Shown here piece by piece: positions 1-11,400 of a DNA stretch of 64,000 nucleotides (positions within the stretch are counted from its first letter, which is position 1; every line of letters starts with the position of its first letter). Origin of the DNA: Mytilus californianus (lineage: Eukaryota > Mollusca > Bivalvia > Mytilida > Mytilidae). Location: assembly GCF_021869535.1 (NCBI RefSeq), contig NW_026262734.1, positions 93,563,285-93,627,284 on the forward strand, read 5' to 3'. A program made the translations under genes and the position numbers. Under the pieces are notes generated by a model. It had not been told where the DNA came from. It saw nothing but the letters and a program-made list of their open reading frames with translations, and ran no database searches.

Positions 1-109
1 CAATTATAAAATATGTAAATTTACATAAAAAATGGCAAATTCAGAAATACGAGATTGTGTCACAGTCAAATAATAATTAAATGATATATTTCATTATTTA
101 CTTTTCAAC

Positions 110-232
110 TTGAATACTGAAACATGAACTATTTTATTATTCATTATTCATTACTAAACGTTGAATAATGAATAATGAACTATTTCATTATTCATTATTG
201 AATTTTGAATAATGAAAAATGAATAATGGACG
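110..232. repeat. Degenerate GAATAATGA/TCATTATTC repeat
   Basis: Short runs of TTATTCATTATTC and GAATAATGAATAATGA alternate on both strands. The tract lies directly 3' of the LINE remnant at 237-713 (read on the minus strand), so it may be that element's simple-repeat tail. Bases 1-110 are plain AT-rich sequence. Confidence 0.6.
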
Positions 233-236
233 TACT

Positions 237-713
237 TCAGCGCGGTGGAGATTCTAGGCATTTCATAATAATTCTTATAAACTTGCATAGATTGTTCAGT
301 TCATACGGGTTGTTGCTATTCATTAAACCTTGAAATTTTAAAATATTTGGTCTGTTTACAAAATGATGCTTTAGTAGCATTTGTCTACTTTCGTCTATTG
401 CCGAGCATTCTAAAATATAATGGAACTCGTCGCCAATATTACCGGAATTGCTCAAAGTACAATTAAGATTTTCTCTCTAAATATTTTGCCATTTACCAAT
501 TTCGATAAGAATTTTTGTGTTCAAAGTTCTAAATCTACAAAAAGAAGCAATATTTTTGTCATCTAAAATATCAAAGTAGGTTTCGAAATTTATACTATTT
601 TTGAATAATTTATAATTTAGAGCTTTTGGAGAATTCTGTAGAGTAGCATACCATGTCTGTCTGAACAGGTCAGTTAATCTTAGTTTTAGTCCCAAAAGTT
701 TCGAATTTGACAC
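237..713 (-). pseudogene. LINE-type retrotransposon, C-terminal end of polymerase ORF
   Basis: Two minus-strand open stretches (477-713 and 237-455) are in the same frame and separated by one TAG codon plus a short linker, so this is one ORF with a premature stop. After the stop the frame reads a Cys residue, then GDEFHYILEC, which matches the Cys/His knuckle (CxxC...GDE-H-hhC) at the C-terminus of many invertebrate non-LTR retrotransposon proteins. The upstream part is rich in Leu/Lys with WYATL and FxTYFDIL, as expected between the reverse transcriptase and this knuckle. The ORF ends at 237 in a TGA and an ATTATTC-rich tail follows. The reverse transcriptase core and the endonuclease are absent, so this is a 5'-truncated dead copy. 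Family assignment is from motif memory. Confidence 0.6.
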
Positions 714-1539
714 TTTTAATTATTTCCAATTTAAGATTTTCTACATTTTTATTCGTATTTTGCCTGTTTTTGTGGAATGATGCCTTCTCTCTGTCTGATT
801 AAGACAGATTTAAATATTGACCATCAGCCCTTTTACTGATGACTTTAAATTAAAAAAAATAAAAATCCCTGACAATAATAACAGAACATTCAGTACAATA
901 ATTCAAATGAACACATAGCTAAGAGGGTGATACTTTTTTTTATTGAAAATTGTTACCCCGAGAAAACATTGCCAACCGAGGCATTTTTACTTCGATGAAA
1001 AAAAGCTTCATATCTCCCTAAAACACCATATCAATAATTGTGAAGTCCATTATTTAAAGATATTTCCATATGCAAGCTCTGCTAGGACTAATTTCTAAAC
1101 TACTTCTAATATATTACATAACATATTTAGTGTGATAGTCCCAGGTTATTTTAAAGACTCCGGATTTTTTATTTCCTTCAAGTAATTTTGGTTTCACCTA
1201 TTTTAAACTATGCGATATATCGGAATTTATTTAATACTTTATAATTTAATTTTGGAAGGTGTCCTCGTTGGTGAATGTGTTGAATGTGTGTATGGAAGGT
1301 TTGTTTTGTGGAAGTGTGTGTGTGAATATGTGTGAATGTGTTAATGTTAATTTCTTTTTCGTGTCTTATTTTCTTATTTTCTTTGTGTTTTTCTTTTTTT
1401 GTTCATGAAATTCAATATTTGTTTTTTTTTGTTATTTATGGATTTATAATTTTTATATGATTTGCATATCGTCTATAGTAATAGAATGTGATTCGTTTGC
1501 TAGAATGATTTCCCTTTAAATATACATGTTGCTGAAACT
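714..1539. other. Gene-free AT-rich stretch
   Basis: No coding signal seen. Bases 1255-1350 are TG-rich (repeated GTGTGAATGTGT), a degenerate simple repeat. The rest shows no structure I can name. Confidence 0.5.
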
Positions 1540-1812
1540 ATACAGCTGAATGTTCAGTGGTTGTCGTTTGTTAATGTGGTTCATAAGTGTTTCTCGTTTC
1601 TCGTTTTTATATAGATTAGACCGTTTGTTTTACACTAGTAATTTTTGGGACCTTTTACAGCTTGGTGTACAGTGTGAGCCAATTCTCCGTGTTATAGGCC
1701 GTACTTTGACCTATAATGGTTTACGTTTACAAATTGTGACTTGGATGGAGAGTTTTCTCATTGGCACTCATACCATCTCTTCTTATATCGTGTTATACGC
1801 TTTTTATTCATA
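1540..1812 (+). repeat. Dispersed repeat family 1 (3' part)
   Basis: Shares GTTCAGTGGTTGTCGTTTGT at its start and a CATTGGCA(A)TCATACCA(C)ATCTTCTT-type end with 4800-5195, and with the reverse complement of 34262-34815. The open frame here is incidental to the repeat. The same terminal motif is seen at 15480-15525, 32015-32050 and 61450-61500. Confidence 0.65.
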
Positions 1813-2009
1813 GCATTATGTTTCTAAAGTTGGTCTTATGTCAAGGTCAAAATTTGAAAGGTCGTGGCGATCTTGATTCTTAATCTCTATGAAGGTCAGG
1901 TGTCAAGGGGTCAAATGGTATAAGGACCTCCAGAGTCTACAAGTTATAGCCTCCGAGTTATGGCTACACACGAGATTCCTTGGATCTTCGAAGGAGCTAG
2001 TCATACACA

Positions 2010-2610
2010 ACTTGGTACTTTTGCATGTGCATTTTTTAACACTATCACATTGAAATACTGAAAATATCCTAGGTAATGTAGTACTTTTAAGTATTTTGAA
2101 ATAGTTGTACTATTCCATTGCCAATATTTTACAGTACTGGATTTGTACTTAGATTTGTAACAGTTTCGTTCTTTTGATGTGAGAACATTTTAGGTACATA
2201 AAGTATTTTGTACCAATACTTTCAAATTATTATACTTTGAGTAAAGTGTCTTAGTAAATATTAGTAAAAATATGTACTAAGTACTATATATTTATTGTGA
2301 CTTTATAATACTATACAACGTAGATACAAAGCTTCAAATTTGTACATTGTGCTTAGAATTTAAACGTGTTGCAAGACTTATGTGCTTAGGAAAGTGTTTA
2401 ATTTCTAAACATAAAAAAATAAACATGTTTTGGCTCTCAGCACTTCGCAATAAACATGTTTTGGCTCTCAGCACTTTTCAATAAATATGTTGCTGTGCTA
2501 AACATGTTTAGCTACTTTGTCAAGTATATAAAGCTAAACGTGTTTAAATTCTAAGCACTTTCAATATTTAAACACTTTCCTAAACACGTTTAGAATTACA
2601 ACACATTTAG
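2010..2610 (+). repeat. Left arm of long inverted repeat around a small gene
   Basis: Contains repeated TAAACATGTTT / TAAACGTGTTT palindromes with GCACTT spacers (2330-2610) and an outer part rich in TAGTACTT/GTACTA. The reverse complement of 4120-4590 shows the same order: GTAATGTAGTACTT, then GTTGTACT, then ATTTTACAGTA, then the palindrome array. The arms are diverged and about 500-600 bp long. Confidence 0.5.
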
Positions 2611-2718
2611 GCCGAATACGGCATTCATATCACGTGCTAATTTTTGAGCGGGAAGAAGAAACAAAGAACCCGAAGTCAAAGGCCACGCTGTTTACTTCTG
2701 ACCATAACTGACCGTAAC

Positions 2719-3677
2719 ATGACTGATTCAGAAAGGTAAGGAGTTATGATTATACTGTCTTTTATTTTGTACTGCCAATTTTAAATGATTATTGACAGTT
2801 ATAAGCATTATTTACAAGTACACTACCGTATAGTCAATGCAGGAGAGAAAAGGGGGTACCACCCCACGAAACAAGTGCTTGTAAGAGCTTTAAGTGTTCA
2901 AACTATCTTGTGTATAGATGATAAGAGTTGTTTAATGTTCTATCATGCAAGTTTGCATTTATTTTTTTATTTATATATGTTCTTGGAAAGGAGTTTGTGA
3001 GGATAATTGTACTCCTCGGCAGATTATAATGGAACATGAAGGGTAGCGGAATCTGCCGAGTCTTATCAGGATGAGGTGCATCATTCGCAAATCCAGTGTC
3101 ATATCGAGTTCATTGTTTTCGTAAGCACTTCCGATATGCACAATCAACATTTCCTCAAAATAAATAGAAAGATGCTTGTTTATTTCAATAGTTATAAGTG
3201 GTTGTGATTTTTTTTATAATTTTATTGATATGTATTGTTTTATTCTAGATGAGAGAAGTGCAGAGGAAATCATCATCTGTCTTGGCATGCTAAAAGAGGA
3301 GATAAAGAACAGTAGCAAATATGCTGCTAGGTAAGAATCAAAAGGGTATTTGATTTTAAAAATGCCAATATTTATTTGATCAAATGAATAATATTAAGCA
3401 TGAAAAGAAGTTTTATATTAAAAAATATCAATTGATTCATCAGTAAATTTATGTTTTTATACCACGGTCCTAATGTTGTTATCTGGATCTTAAATCATGC
3501 TTTTACTTTTTGGTGTTGTAGTTCGTATTCTTATATTTTTAGATTAATTCTACTTAGTTGCTTATCAATATTTTTCTATATTTCAGGCCATTGACCAGCA
3601 GTTGGGTACTAAGAAAGGAGAAGCTCTTATTGACCTGTAAAATGAAAACAGGACATTTTCAAATTGTTTTGTTGTAG
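2719..3677 (+). CDS. Small three-exon gene, 60 aa, unrecognised
   Basis: Coding exons are 2719-2735, 3256-3330 and 3587-3677 (17 + 75 + 91 nt = 60 codons plus TAG). The first exon begins ATGACTGATTC and ends at AG|GTAAGG. The second ends at AG|GTAAGA and the third follows TATTTCAG; all phases agree. The acceptor at 3255 (GAGAG|AAG) is chosen because the stronger TTCTAG at 3248 gives an immediate stop, so the first junction is the weak point. The protein starts MTDSERSAEEI, has a likely helix CLGMLKEEIKNSS, then RPLTSSWVLRKEKLL. It has no signal peptide, membrane segment or family I recognise. AATAAA at 3767-3772 gives a plausible poly(A) site. The gene lies between inverted arms (2010-2610 and 4120-4590), so it may be cargo of a mobile element. 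It could also be an artefact of AT-rich sequence with chance splice sites. Confidence 0.45.
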
Positions 3678-3766
3678 GGATGGGATACAAGTAGAAGATT
3701 GGCCAATATTATGTACATGTACCTTGATATGAATTTATTTTTGATTGTGTTCAATGATAAACTGGA

Positions 3767-3772
3767 AATAAA
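3767..3772 (+). promoter_or_regulatory. Poly(A) signal AATAAA of the small gene
   Basis: Canonical hexamer 90 bases past the TAG stop at 3675-3677, in an ordinary 3' UTR-like context. Confidence 0.5.
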
Positions 3773-4119
3773 TGATAACATAAATTCCTTTGTGTTATAT
3801 GTTGTAATTTTGTTTTTAAAGCTAGAATTAGTATAATGATAATTTCATTTCAAAAGTTACGAATATTTGAAATGAAGAAAAAATGCAATAGTCGAATGAC
3901 GTGAATTGAATTAAAGAAAAAACTCATTGAGATTGAAAAAGGTGTTGGTCACATTCAATTTGATATGGAAATTCCAGTTTCTTAGTTTGATGCATTGGCT
4001 CCTTTTTGTGATGGTATGAAAACCTATTTTATTGAGAGCTATCATACGTTTTACAGTCAAGCCTTCCGGAATATTAGTTTAATTGGGGCCTAATGAAGTA
4101 ACGGCTTCTCACAATAAAA

Positions 4120-4590
4120 TGATAAACATGTTTATTCACGACCCTTTATGGTCTAAACATGTTTACATTCAAAACACTTCACAGCTAAACGTGTTTCCAG
4201 ACAAAACACTTCTCAGCTAAACATGTTTCCAGATACAACAATTCACAGCTAAGCATGTTTACAGTCTAAGCACTTTTTAGCTAAACGTGTTTCTAGTCTA
4301 AACGCTTTACAGCTAAACATGTTTACAGTCTAAGCACTTTATAGCTTGACACGTTTAGGCTGTTAGCTCATTAAATATTAAACATGTTCAGATTTAAAAC
4401 ATGTCAAAAATCGGTTTCATAAATGTGTTAAGGAAAGTGTTTAGGCTCTCAACACATTTTTTAGAGTGTAGGACAAATAATCTATACTGTAAAATAATAG
4501 TACCAAATAAGTACAACAGCTTCGAAGTACTACATTACGTCATTGTCAGTACTGAAGTGTTAGTACTAACAAAGTACATGTGCAAAAAAT
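4120..4590 (-). repeat. Right arm of inverted repeat with 31-32-bp palindrome array
   Basis: At 4180-4345 the unit AGCTAAAC(A/G)TGTTT-CAGTCTAAGCACTT repeats about five times with a 31-32-bp period. Each unit contains the palindrome AAACATGTTT or its AAACGTGTTT variant. Outside it lies GTACTA-rich sequence that is the inverse of 2010-2260. Open frames at 4401-4782 fall in this repeat and look incidental. Confidence 0.55.
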
Positions 4591-4799
4591 GGACTGTGAA
4601 TGCAAGAGACGAAAGATCGAAAGATCCCAAAGGGTATATTGAAACTCTCAAGTCGAAAACAGACTGACAATGTCATACTCTCATATCAGTACTTAGTGTC
4701 TTTTTGTTGTTGGGATATACAAGTTCCCGGCCACGTCCACTCTGTGTTTTTGTTAGATGTATTTCTATTTGTATCCATCTGATGAGTTAAGCCTTTTTC

Positions 4800-5195
4800 A
4801 ACTGATTTTTATAGTTCGTTCTTGTGTTGTACTGTTACACCACTGTCCAAGGTTAGGGGGAGGGTTGGGATCCGGCTAACATGTTTAACCCCGCCATGTA
4901 TGTTTGTGCCTGTCCCAAGTCAGGAGCCTGTAATTCAGTGGTTGTCGTTTGTTGATGCGTTACATCATTTTTTTTCGTTCATTTTATGTACATAAATTAG
5001 GGTGTTAGTTTTAAAACTCGTTTGCATTGTTTTACATTTGTCATTTCGGGGCCTTTTATAGCCGACTATGCGGCATGGTATATGCTCACTGTTGAAGGCC
5101 GTACGGTGATCTATAGTTGTTAATTTCTGTGTCATTTGGTCTCATGAGGAAAGTTGTCTTATTGGCAATCATACCACATCTTCTTTTTTATATTG
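4800..5195 (+). repeat. Dispersed repeat family 1
   Basis: Holds the internal landmarks ACTGTTACACCACTGTCC, CCTGTCCCAAGTCAGGAGCC and GCGGCATGGTATATGC-type sequence, and ends TTGGCAATCATACCACATCTTC. Reverse complement of 34262-34815 over most of its length. I know this as a very common mussel genomic repeat; the class is uncertain. Confidence 0.7.
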
Positions 5196-5199
5196 ACAA

Positions 5200-6315
5200 T
5201 GTCATGACAAAAAACGAAAAACAACCAAATATCAAACAACAGTACATAAAACACAACTTAGAAAATTAAACCTCTTGCTTACCGCAACCTTTACTACATA
5301 TGTGGGAACATATCAATTTCATTTTCAGTGGCGGATTTATGTTTTTAAATAAGGAACTATTACTTCTTACTATGCAATCGTCAAACATTTTCGTCTTGTT
5401 ATGGACGGCGCTATTTTTACAGTTACGGACAATTGCGCCCCCTCTTTTTCCTTCGAAACATTGAAACCCTCTTGAATTATGACATAAGATATTCAATTAT
5501 AAAATGAAAAAGACTTCTTGTATTTGCACTGTATAACCATCTTACGAAAAAATTCTGGAACAATAAGTTCTTCATTGTAATAAAATCTGTCAATGTGTCT
5601 GCTTTTTATATTATACAATTAAAAACAAATATTTTACAATAAAAAATACATTTGCGTTAAGTATTTTGTAATTGCAAACATATTTCACTGATATATAAAG
5701 TTAACCGATGCTGACCCAAGTTGAACCATGAAATTACACGTGTCATAATTTTTACTTACCCAATGGAATCTTGATAAATCAATGCAGATAATAAGAGGGC
5801 GTACCTTATGTTCTCCGGTCTGGGAGTCCGTCCGTCAGTTCCGACTTACGTGTCAGGTTTGAGTTAGAGTTTAAGGTGTTTTAGTTGAAGTGTTGGTTAA
5901 TTAATATCACTGGTTGCTTCCGTTGTGAGGTAACACAACTTGAAATTAACAGTAAACGTGTTCATCTTGATCTGGACCTTAAAAAAAACATATGCCAAAT
6001 GTGGGGGTTTGTCGTAAATTCGCGGCTTACTGATCGAGGAAATGTGATAGCGGTCTTTATTTCAACCAGACTCCAGCTTGCAGCAAATTTTTATGAAATG
6101 CTCTAATCAAACAGATCTTTTTTCAAGCTTAATTGTTTTATACATTGCAATGAATGAACATCGCAATTGATAGGACACAACTCTTGTTCGTGTGTTGTGC
6201 TGTTGATGCTTGAATGTGATTCTCCACCTACGATATTATCGACACAGGCACGTGTTTAGATCTGTAAATATTTGTTTGAAGGGTTGAAAAACTAGTAAAT
6301 ATCCTTCGAATATAT
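5200..6315. other. Gene-free stretch
   Basis: No supported gene. CAGTGGCGGATTTA at 5327-5340 resembles the terminus shared by the elements at 41074-42008 and 11915-12055, but no partner end was found. Confidence 0.4.
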
Positions 6316-6382
6316 GATTGATTGATTGTTGGTTGCTTAACGTCCAGTGGCAAATATTTCATGCATGTTCAGGACGATCCTT
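6316..6382 (-). repeat. SINE-like 3' tail
   Basis: Reads (minus strand) CATGAAATATTTGCCACTGG, then ACGTTAAGCAACCAACAATC and an ATCA-type tail. The same module is at 20318-20400, 36848-36915, 45140-45205 and 46106-46178, and degenerate at 13140-13190. A shared 3' tail ending in short repeats is typical of SINEs. Confidence 0.6.
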
Positions 6383-7852
6383 TGAATACAAGAATTCAAT
6401 GTATATGATACAATATCAATTCTACAGCTGTAATGCCGTCTACTAGTATTTAATGTGATAAAACAGGCACACTTTTGTGGATGTTTTTTCTACTGATCCT
6501 TTCTCTAATCTGGTACCAGATTGTTTTAAACAATAACGAAAGAATGAAATTATAATTTAACCATAACATGATGAAATATTTGAAGAAATTGACTTCAAAA
6601 TAATGAAATCAATAAATGAATTTGACGATGACTTATTGCCATAAAACAACTTCTTGCAAATATCGGTTTTCAAACATATGATAAAATGCTTACAAGTTAC
6701 ATATAAATATGTATTGCTGAATAAAGTAGTGACATTGTGAAACGAAAATTTGTATATCTAGTTAAAAATGCTGATAAAGATGCTGTATGAATGCCAATGA
6801 GACGACTTTGCACCAGAGACCAAATTACCTACATCACGCGCATGTAAGCAATGAAAAATGTTTCTTAAAAATTGATTGATATTTCCAGATAAATTCTAAA
6901 TGGCAGTTCTGAACACATATTTTCAAAACTTTATAAAAGCTTTAATTGGTAGTTTGCTCCTTTAAATGGTAAAATCACAGACAAATTTATTGTGATAATT
7001 GTCTAGATGATTTTACAAGCAGTATAAATACATAATTGTAAACTCAGTATATCTGCACAGAGAACAGAATAATTATACTTTTCGCAACTCGTTTCGACGG
7101 TAAGAATGCACCAATTATATTGTCTATGCATGGTTCTCTTTCAGAATCTTAAAAATTGTGGGTAACTTTATTGTGTGCACGCCTGAAAGCTAGAATGAAC
7201 TAATTTCTATTGTCCATAAATCTCCTTCAGAATATAGTAGTATATTGTAGTGACTTAAATTGGTCGTATTACATGACGTAATTGACGCCACTCCATTGGT
7301 TGGTAATCCATTTTCAGGATGATGTTGTCCAATCACACGTTTCGGTCAGCACTTTTGAAAATATTTCCTAAAATGCATCACATTCTTAAACGGTTAATTG
7401 ATATAGACAGATGTTCTTTTTGTTCTTGCTGCACATAATGATTCATGAGACTATAATAATTATACATAGAACATCTTTAAATAGATGAAATTCATGAAAA
7501 TCAAACAGCAGCAACCCGCGGAGTAAAGTGCATTCTCGCCATATTTCATACTTTGTCAGATTTATAAACTTTACTGGTATATTTGAGTTCAGTGTAGATT
7601 TTCCATCTTAGCAGTAACGATTTGCTAAATAACATAAATGAGACATATAAAAGCTTAATAAACGCCAACTACCAACAGATATATCTTTAAAAGCGAAAGC
7701 TAACTCTTTTGCCATTTCATCAGTTGAAATCAGCATTTCAGAGGCACTTATGTTCATGAACAAATTGTGAACAGTTTATATAATTGCTGCCACAAATCAA
7801 TTTGGAAAGTGAGTATTAAAGTCGATATGATCATAGCTACACACGATATTCA
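6383..7852. other. Gene-free stretch, likely 3' UTR/downstream region of the minus-strand gene
   Basis: AT-rich sequence without coding signal. At 6780-6835 is a short reverse piece of repeat family 1 (GCCAATGAGACGAC). The part nearest 7853 is presumably the 3' UTR of the two-pass membrane protein gene; I could not fix its poly(A) site. Confidence 0.35.
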
Positions 7853-8494
7853 TCATTCATTACCAATTTTATCCAATCCAAATTGAACATTATCATAAAT
7901 ACTCATTTTAGACGACGATTGCTGTTGAAATGTCATTGGTCGTCTTTCGGATGGATAAACCAATGGTTGAGGCTCTGGAATATCGTCGTTCATACTACGC
8001 CATGTTTGACCTGAGCTGCCATGACTTGAATATGACATCATCGGCGTAGTGTCAAATGTGTTATCATAGTCTTCACTGAAAGACCTTTGAACTTGCGGGC
8101 CTGATCTTATTGGTTGATTAGTCATGTGATCTCGTTGTGTCAACGTGCTGTAAGGTGTCGGCTGCGATGGTTGCAATGGTCCTCCACCATGAGTAGACTT
8201 TGGATAGTCATAATTTGCGTAGCCATTCTGAGCGGGATATTTTGGATTCGGGTACCCATAAGGAGGTGGAGCAGGCTTATTAGATGTGTAATATTCCATT
8301 GGAATAGTTCTGTCTCTAGAGGTCTGGTATTCTGGACGAGTGTTCAATGTAACGTATTTCTTTGGATAAGACGAGCCACTGCGTCCATTTTTTAGACTAG
8401 ATGGTGAAGGTGGTGGCTTTTTGTCAATGACAGCATATGTTGGAATGAAATCTGGCTGATCTACTTTCTCCGGAGCAATGACGTGTATACCATC
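7853..8494 (-). CDS. Last coding exon of the two-pass membrane protein (tail)
   Basis: Starts after TTTATTTCAG with GATGGTATACAC in phase 0 and ends at TGA (7853-7855). It encodes residues 88-300, the Pro/Tyr-rich tail. The opposite-strand open frame at 8114-8395 is a shadow of this exon. Confidence 0.85.
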   Translation of the reverse strand, partial: DGIHVIAPEKVDQPDFIPTYAVIDKKPPPSPSSLKNGRSGSSYPKKYVTLNTRPEYQTSRDRTIPMEYYTSNKPAPPPYGYPNPKYPAQNGYANYDYPKSTHGGGPLQPSQPTPYSTLTQRDHMTNQPIRSGPQVQRSFSEDYDNTFDTTPMMSYSSHGSSGQTWRSMNDDIPEPQPLVYPSERRPMTFQQQSSSKMSIYDNVQFGLDKIGNE

Positions 8495-11400
8495 CTGAAA
8501 TAAAAACGTTTTATATAAATTTTTGACACTTCTTTTTCTTGCTATTATTACCAGTGTGTATACAACTTGAAGCAATGTTTAGCTTTTCTTTTTTGCGTCC
8601 GTTTGTTTTTTTATGGTGTGAAGTAAAAACAAAAACAAAACAAAACGGTTTTTTATGGTTTGAAGTAAATACAAAACAAAACAAAACAAAACAAAACAAA
8701 ATAAAACAAAACAAAACAAAACAAAACAAAACAAAACAAACCAAAACAAAACAAAAATCTTTTGAGAGTGTAAACAATTATTTGGGATATTTAATGGGCC
8801 AATTGACATTTGAACTTAAGTGATATTATGTTTGTTCTCAATTCATTATTTGGTTCAAATATATAGAAACATTATATGCAAATGTGTAGTTTGTTAGAAA
8901 CAATTGATGAACAAGGATAATTTTAATGTTAAAAATTGGTGTCAAACATGCATAATTTATATTCTTATAGATGATGAAAATATCATAGTATTCCGAAGAG
9001 CTTTTCTATATTTACATTCACCAGGAACATTCAAACATAAGCATTTGGGAACCAGTAATATATACATAGCAACATTAAGAGAAAATGGAACCTAAGAGAA
9101 ATAGCCAAATCCATCGAAGGCCAACTTTGCCTGAGGGAGTTGAAATCGTTGTTTCTTAATAATTTCTCAATCAATCAACGGGGATTTTTTTTTAAATATG
9201 TTATAATCATGTCAGTACCGAAGCACTAACTACTGAGTTATTGATACCCTAGTGGTCTAACAGTCCACAAGCAGCGGTATCGACCCAGTTTTTAATTTAG
9301 TGTCCTTTTCTTCCTGGCATATTGATAGGTTTTGAAATTTTGACTTTACGCAAATTAAATCTAAAACAGACAGTCACTTGTTTATCTCTTGTCACCGTCA
9401 CTAGGTAACAATTGCAACATGACGTATATAGTTGTATTTCAGTATGTTAGTGAAGTACTGATCGTAGCCCCTGGAAACCGTCATAATTGCTTCCGTTAGT
9501 GGAAATTTTTCTAAGTGTATAAGTGAGTGCGAATTTCATATAAAAAAACTAATCTGCTGTTTCTGGAATAAATGCAACCTTGTCATAATTGCTGTTCACT
9601 ATTTTAAAATGAATTTTCATTTCCTAATTATTACGCTGTGCTTTTTTTTAGAATCCTTTGGTTGTCGTATGTCATGCATGCATCAATGTTTTTCATCATT
9701 TGGCGATTCTGGTGATGATGGCAGATTTTTTATTGTTTATGTTTACTTTATACACAACTTGTAAAGACTAATGACGATTTAGAGCTTGACATATGGGACA
9801 GACACGTGTCTATTTTTTTCTTTATTCTTTTTTTGTCACTATTCTCTGTGCTTTATATTTCAGCACCTCATTATTCTCTATTCTTTATTTATCTGGCCTG
9901 CTTTCTCTATTCCTTGGGTTTTTTTTTGCCCTTTAGTCTGCACTTTTTGCCTATTATTTTCTATTCTGTTAACCCCATCCAGACCGTCGTACCTGTAGAA
10001 GGTATTATACAGTAAATTGTACTTACAAACGTTTGGGTTTCCTGATCCCTCAGCCTCACCACGAAACATGAATGTAAACACAGAGCTATACTGACCAACA
10101 CTAATATAAGTCCAATAGCCAATAAAATACCTCCAGGAATTGTTAAAGGGCTGGAAAAGAAACAAAGTTATGTTACAGATATATTGGTAAATCATTTAGA
10201 CTTATCTTTTACATAAACAATTTCTCTTTTCTCTTTCCGACATACAGACACGTACTAAGAAAGGTTCCATTTGGCTGTGTTAAATGTATAAATACGCAGC
10301 CACGTTCAGTAGGAATTGGGACATTTAATCATATGTCCAATGTTAGGCGAGTGCCACTCTGAAGAAACCTTACTTAAACTCATTTAAGGGTCCGAAGGTC
10401 ACCTGCTTTAAAGCAAAGTTACTGTGTCTATTACAGTTTTCTGAATACTCTTTTCAAGTAGGTCCATTTTGCTTCAGTGTTAAATTTTTTCTCGTCTAAA
10501 ATGTGCATACCTGATTTCAAAAACAGCAAATTGCAATAAAACAAATTAACCACTAATTATTTAAACACATAAAACCATCAACCAAATAAAATGTTGGCCC
10601 ATTGTTGAGGGTCTGGATCGTGTTTACAGATTAGAGAATGATGGTCAAAGAGTACAGAAAAAAATGGGCCAACCAAATGAAGAATAGAGTGAACAAAATA
10701 AGGAATGGATTATAATGGGGTGCTAAAATATAAAGTAAAATAACAAAAATTCCGAACTCCAAGGAAAATTCAAATAGGAAAATCCCTTATCAAATGGCAA
10801 AATCAAAAGCTCAAACACATCAAACGAATGGAAAACAACTGTCATATTCCTGACTTGGAACAGACATTTCCTTATGTACAAAATGGTGGATTAAACCTGG
10901 TTTTATAGTTAGATTAACCTCTCATTTGTAAGACAGTCGCATAAAATTCCATTATATTGACAACAATATGTTAAGAATAGAGAACAAAGGGCAAATTAAA
11001 TAAATAAAGAAGAGAAAAATGGCATAAAAAAAGAGTACAGAAATATTGGGACAGATTGACAACTTCAAACTAGAATCTATGACAAAAGTGAACAAATTAA
11101 GAAAAGTATTCCTGTGTCAATTAGACGCAAATGTCATTGCCAGTCTGGGTTTGATGAAATATATTCGCTAGAAAAGATATCTCCCACGCCCCACCCCAAA
11201 CAGTCATAAAAATCTCTAAGATTCCCTCTTATGAAACGAAGTTCCTGTATTATTAGATAATTGCAATTTAATATAGAAATATACTCTTTTGTAATTTAAT
11301 TATTATAGTTTCATCATTTGTTGATATATCTGAACAAGAAAATTTAGTTTCATTTTGAAAAGTAATGATACTGACATTTGTACTGTATGTGTAGCTTTCA

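Noticed and set aside
8114-8395. 93-codon plus-strand frame
   Set aside because: Antisense shadow of the well-supported tail exon of the minus-strand gene.
8511-8823. Open frames rich in Phe/Cys/Val/Leu or Lys/Gln/Asn on both strands
   Set aside because: Translation of the (AAAAC)n microsatellite.
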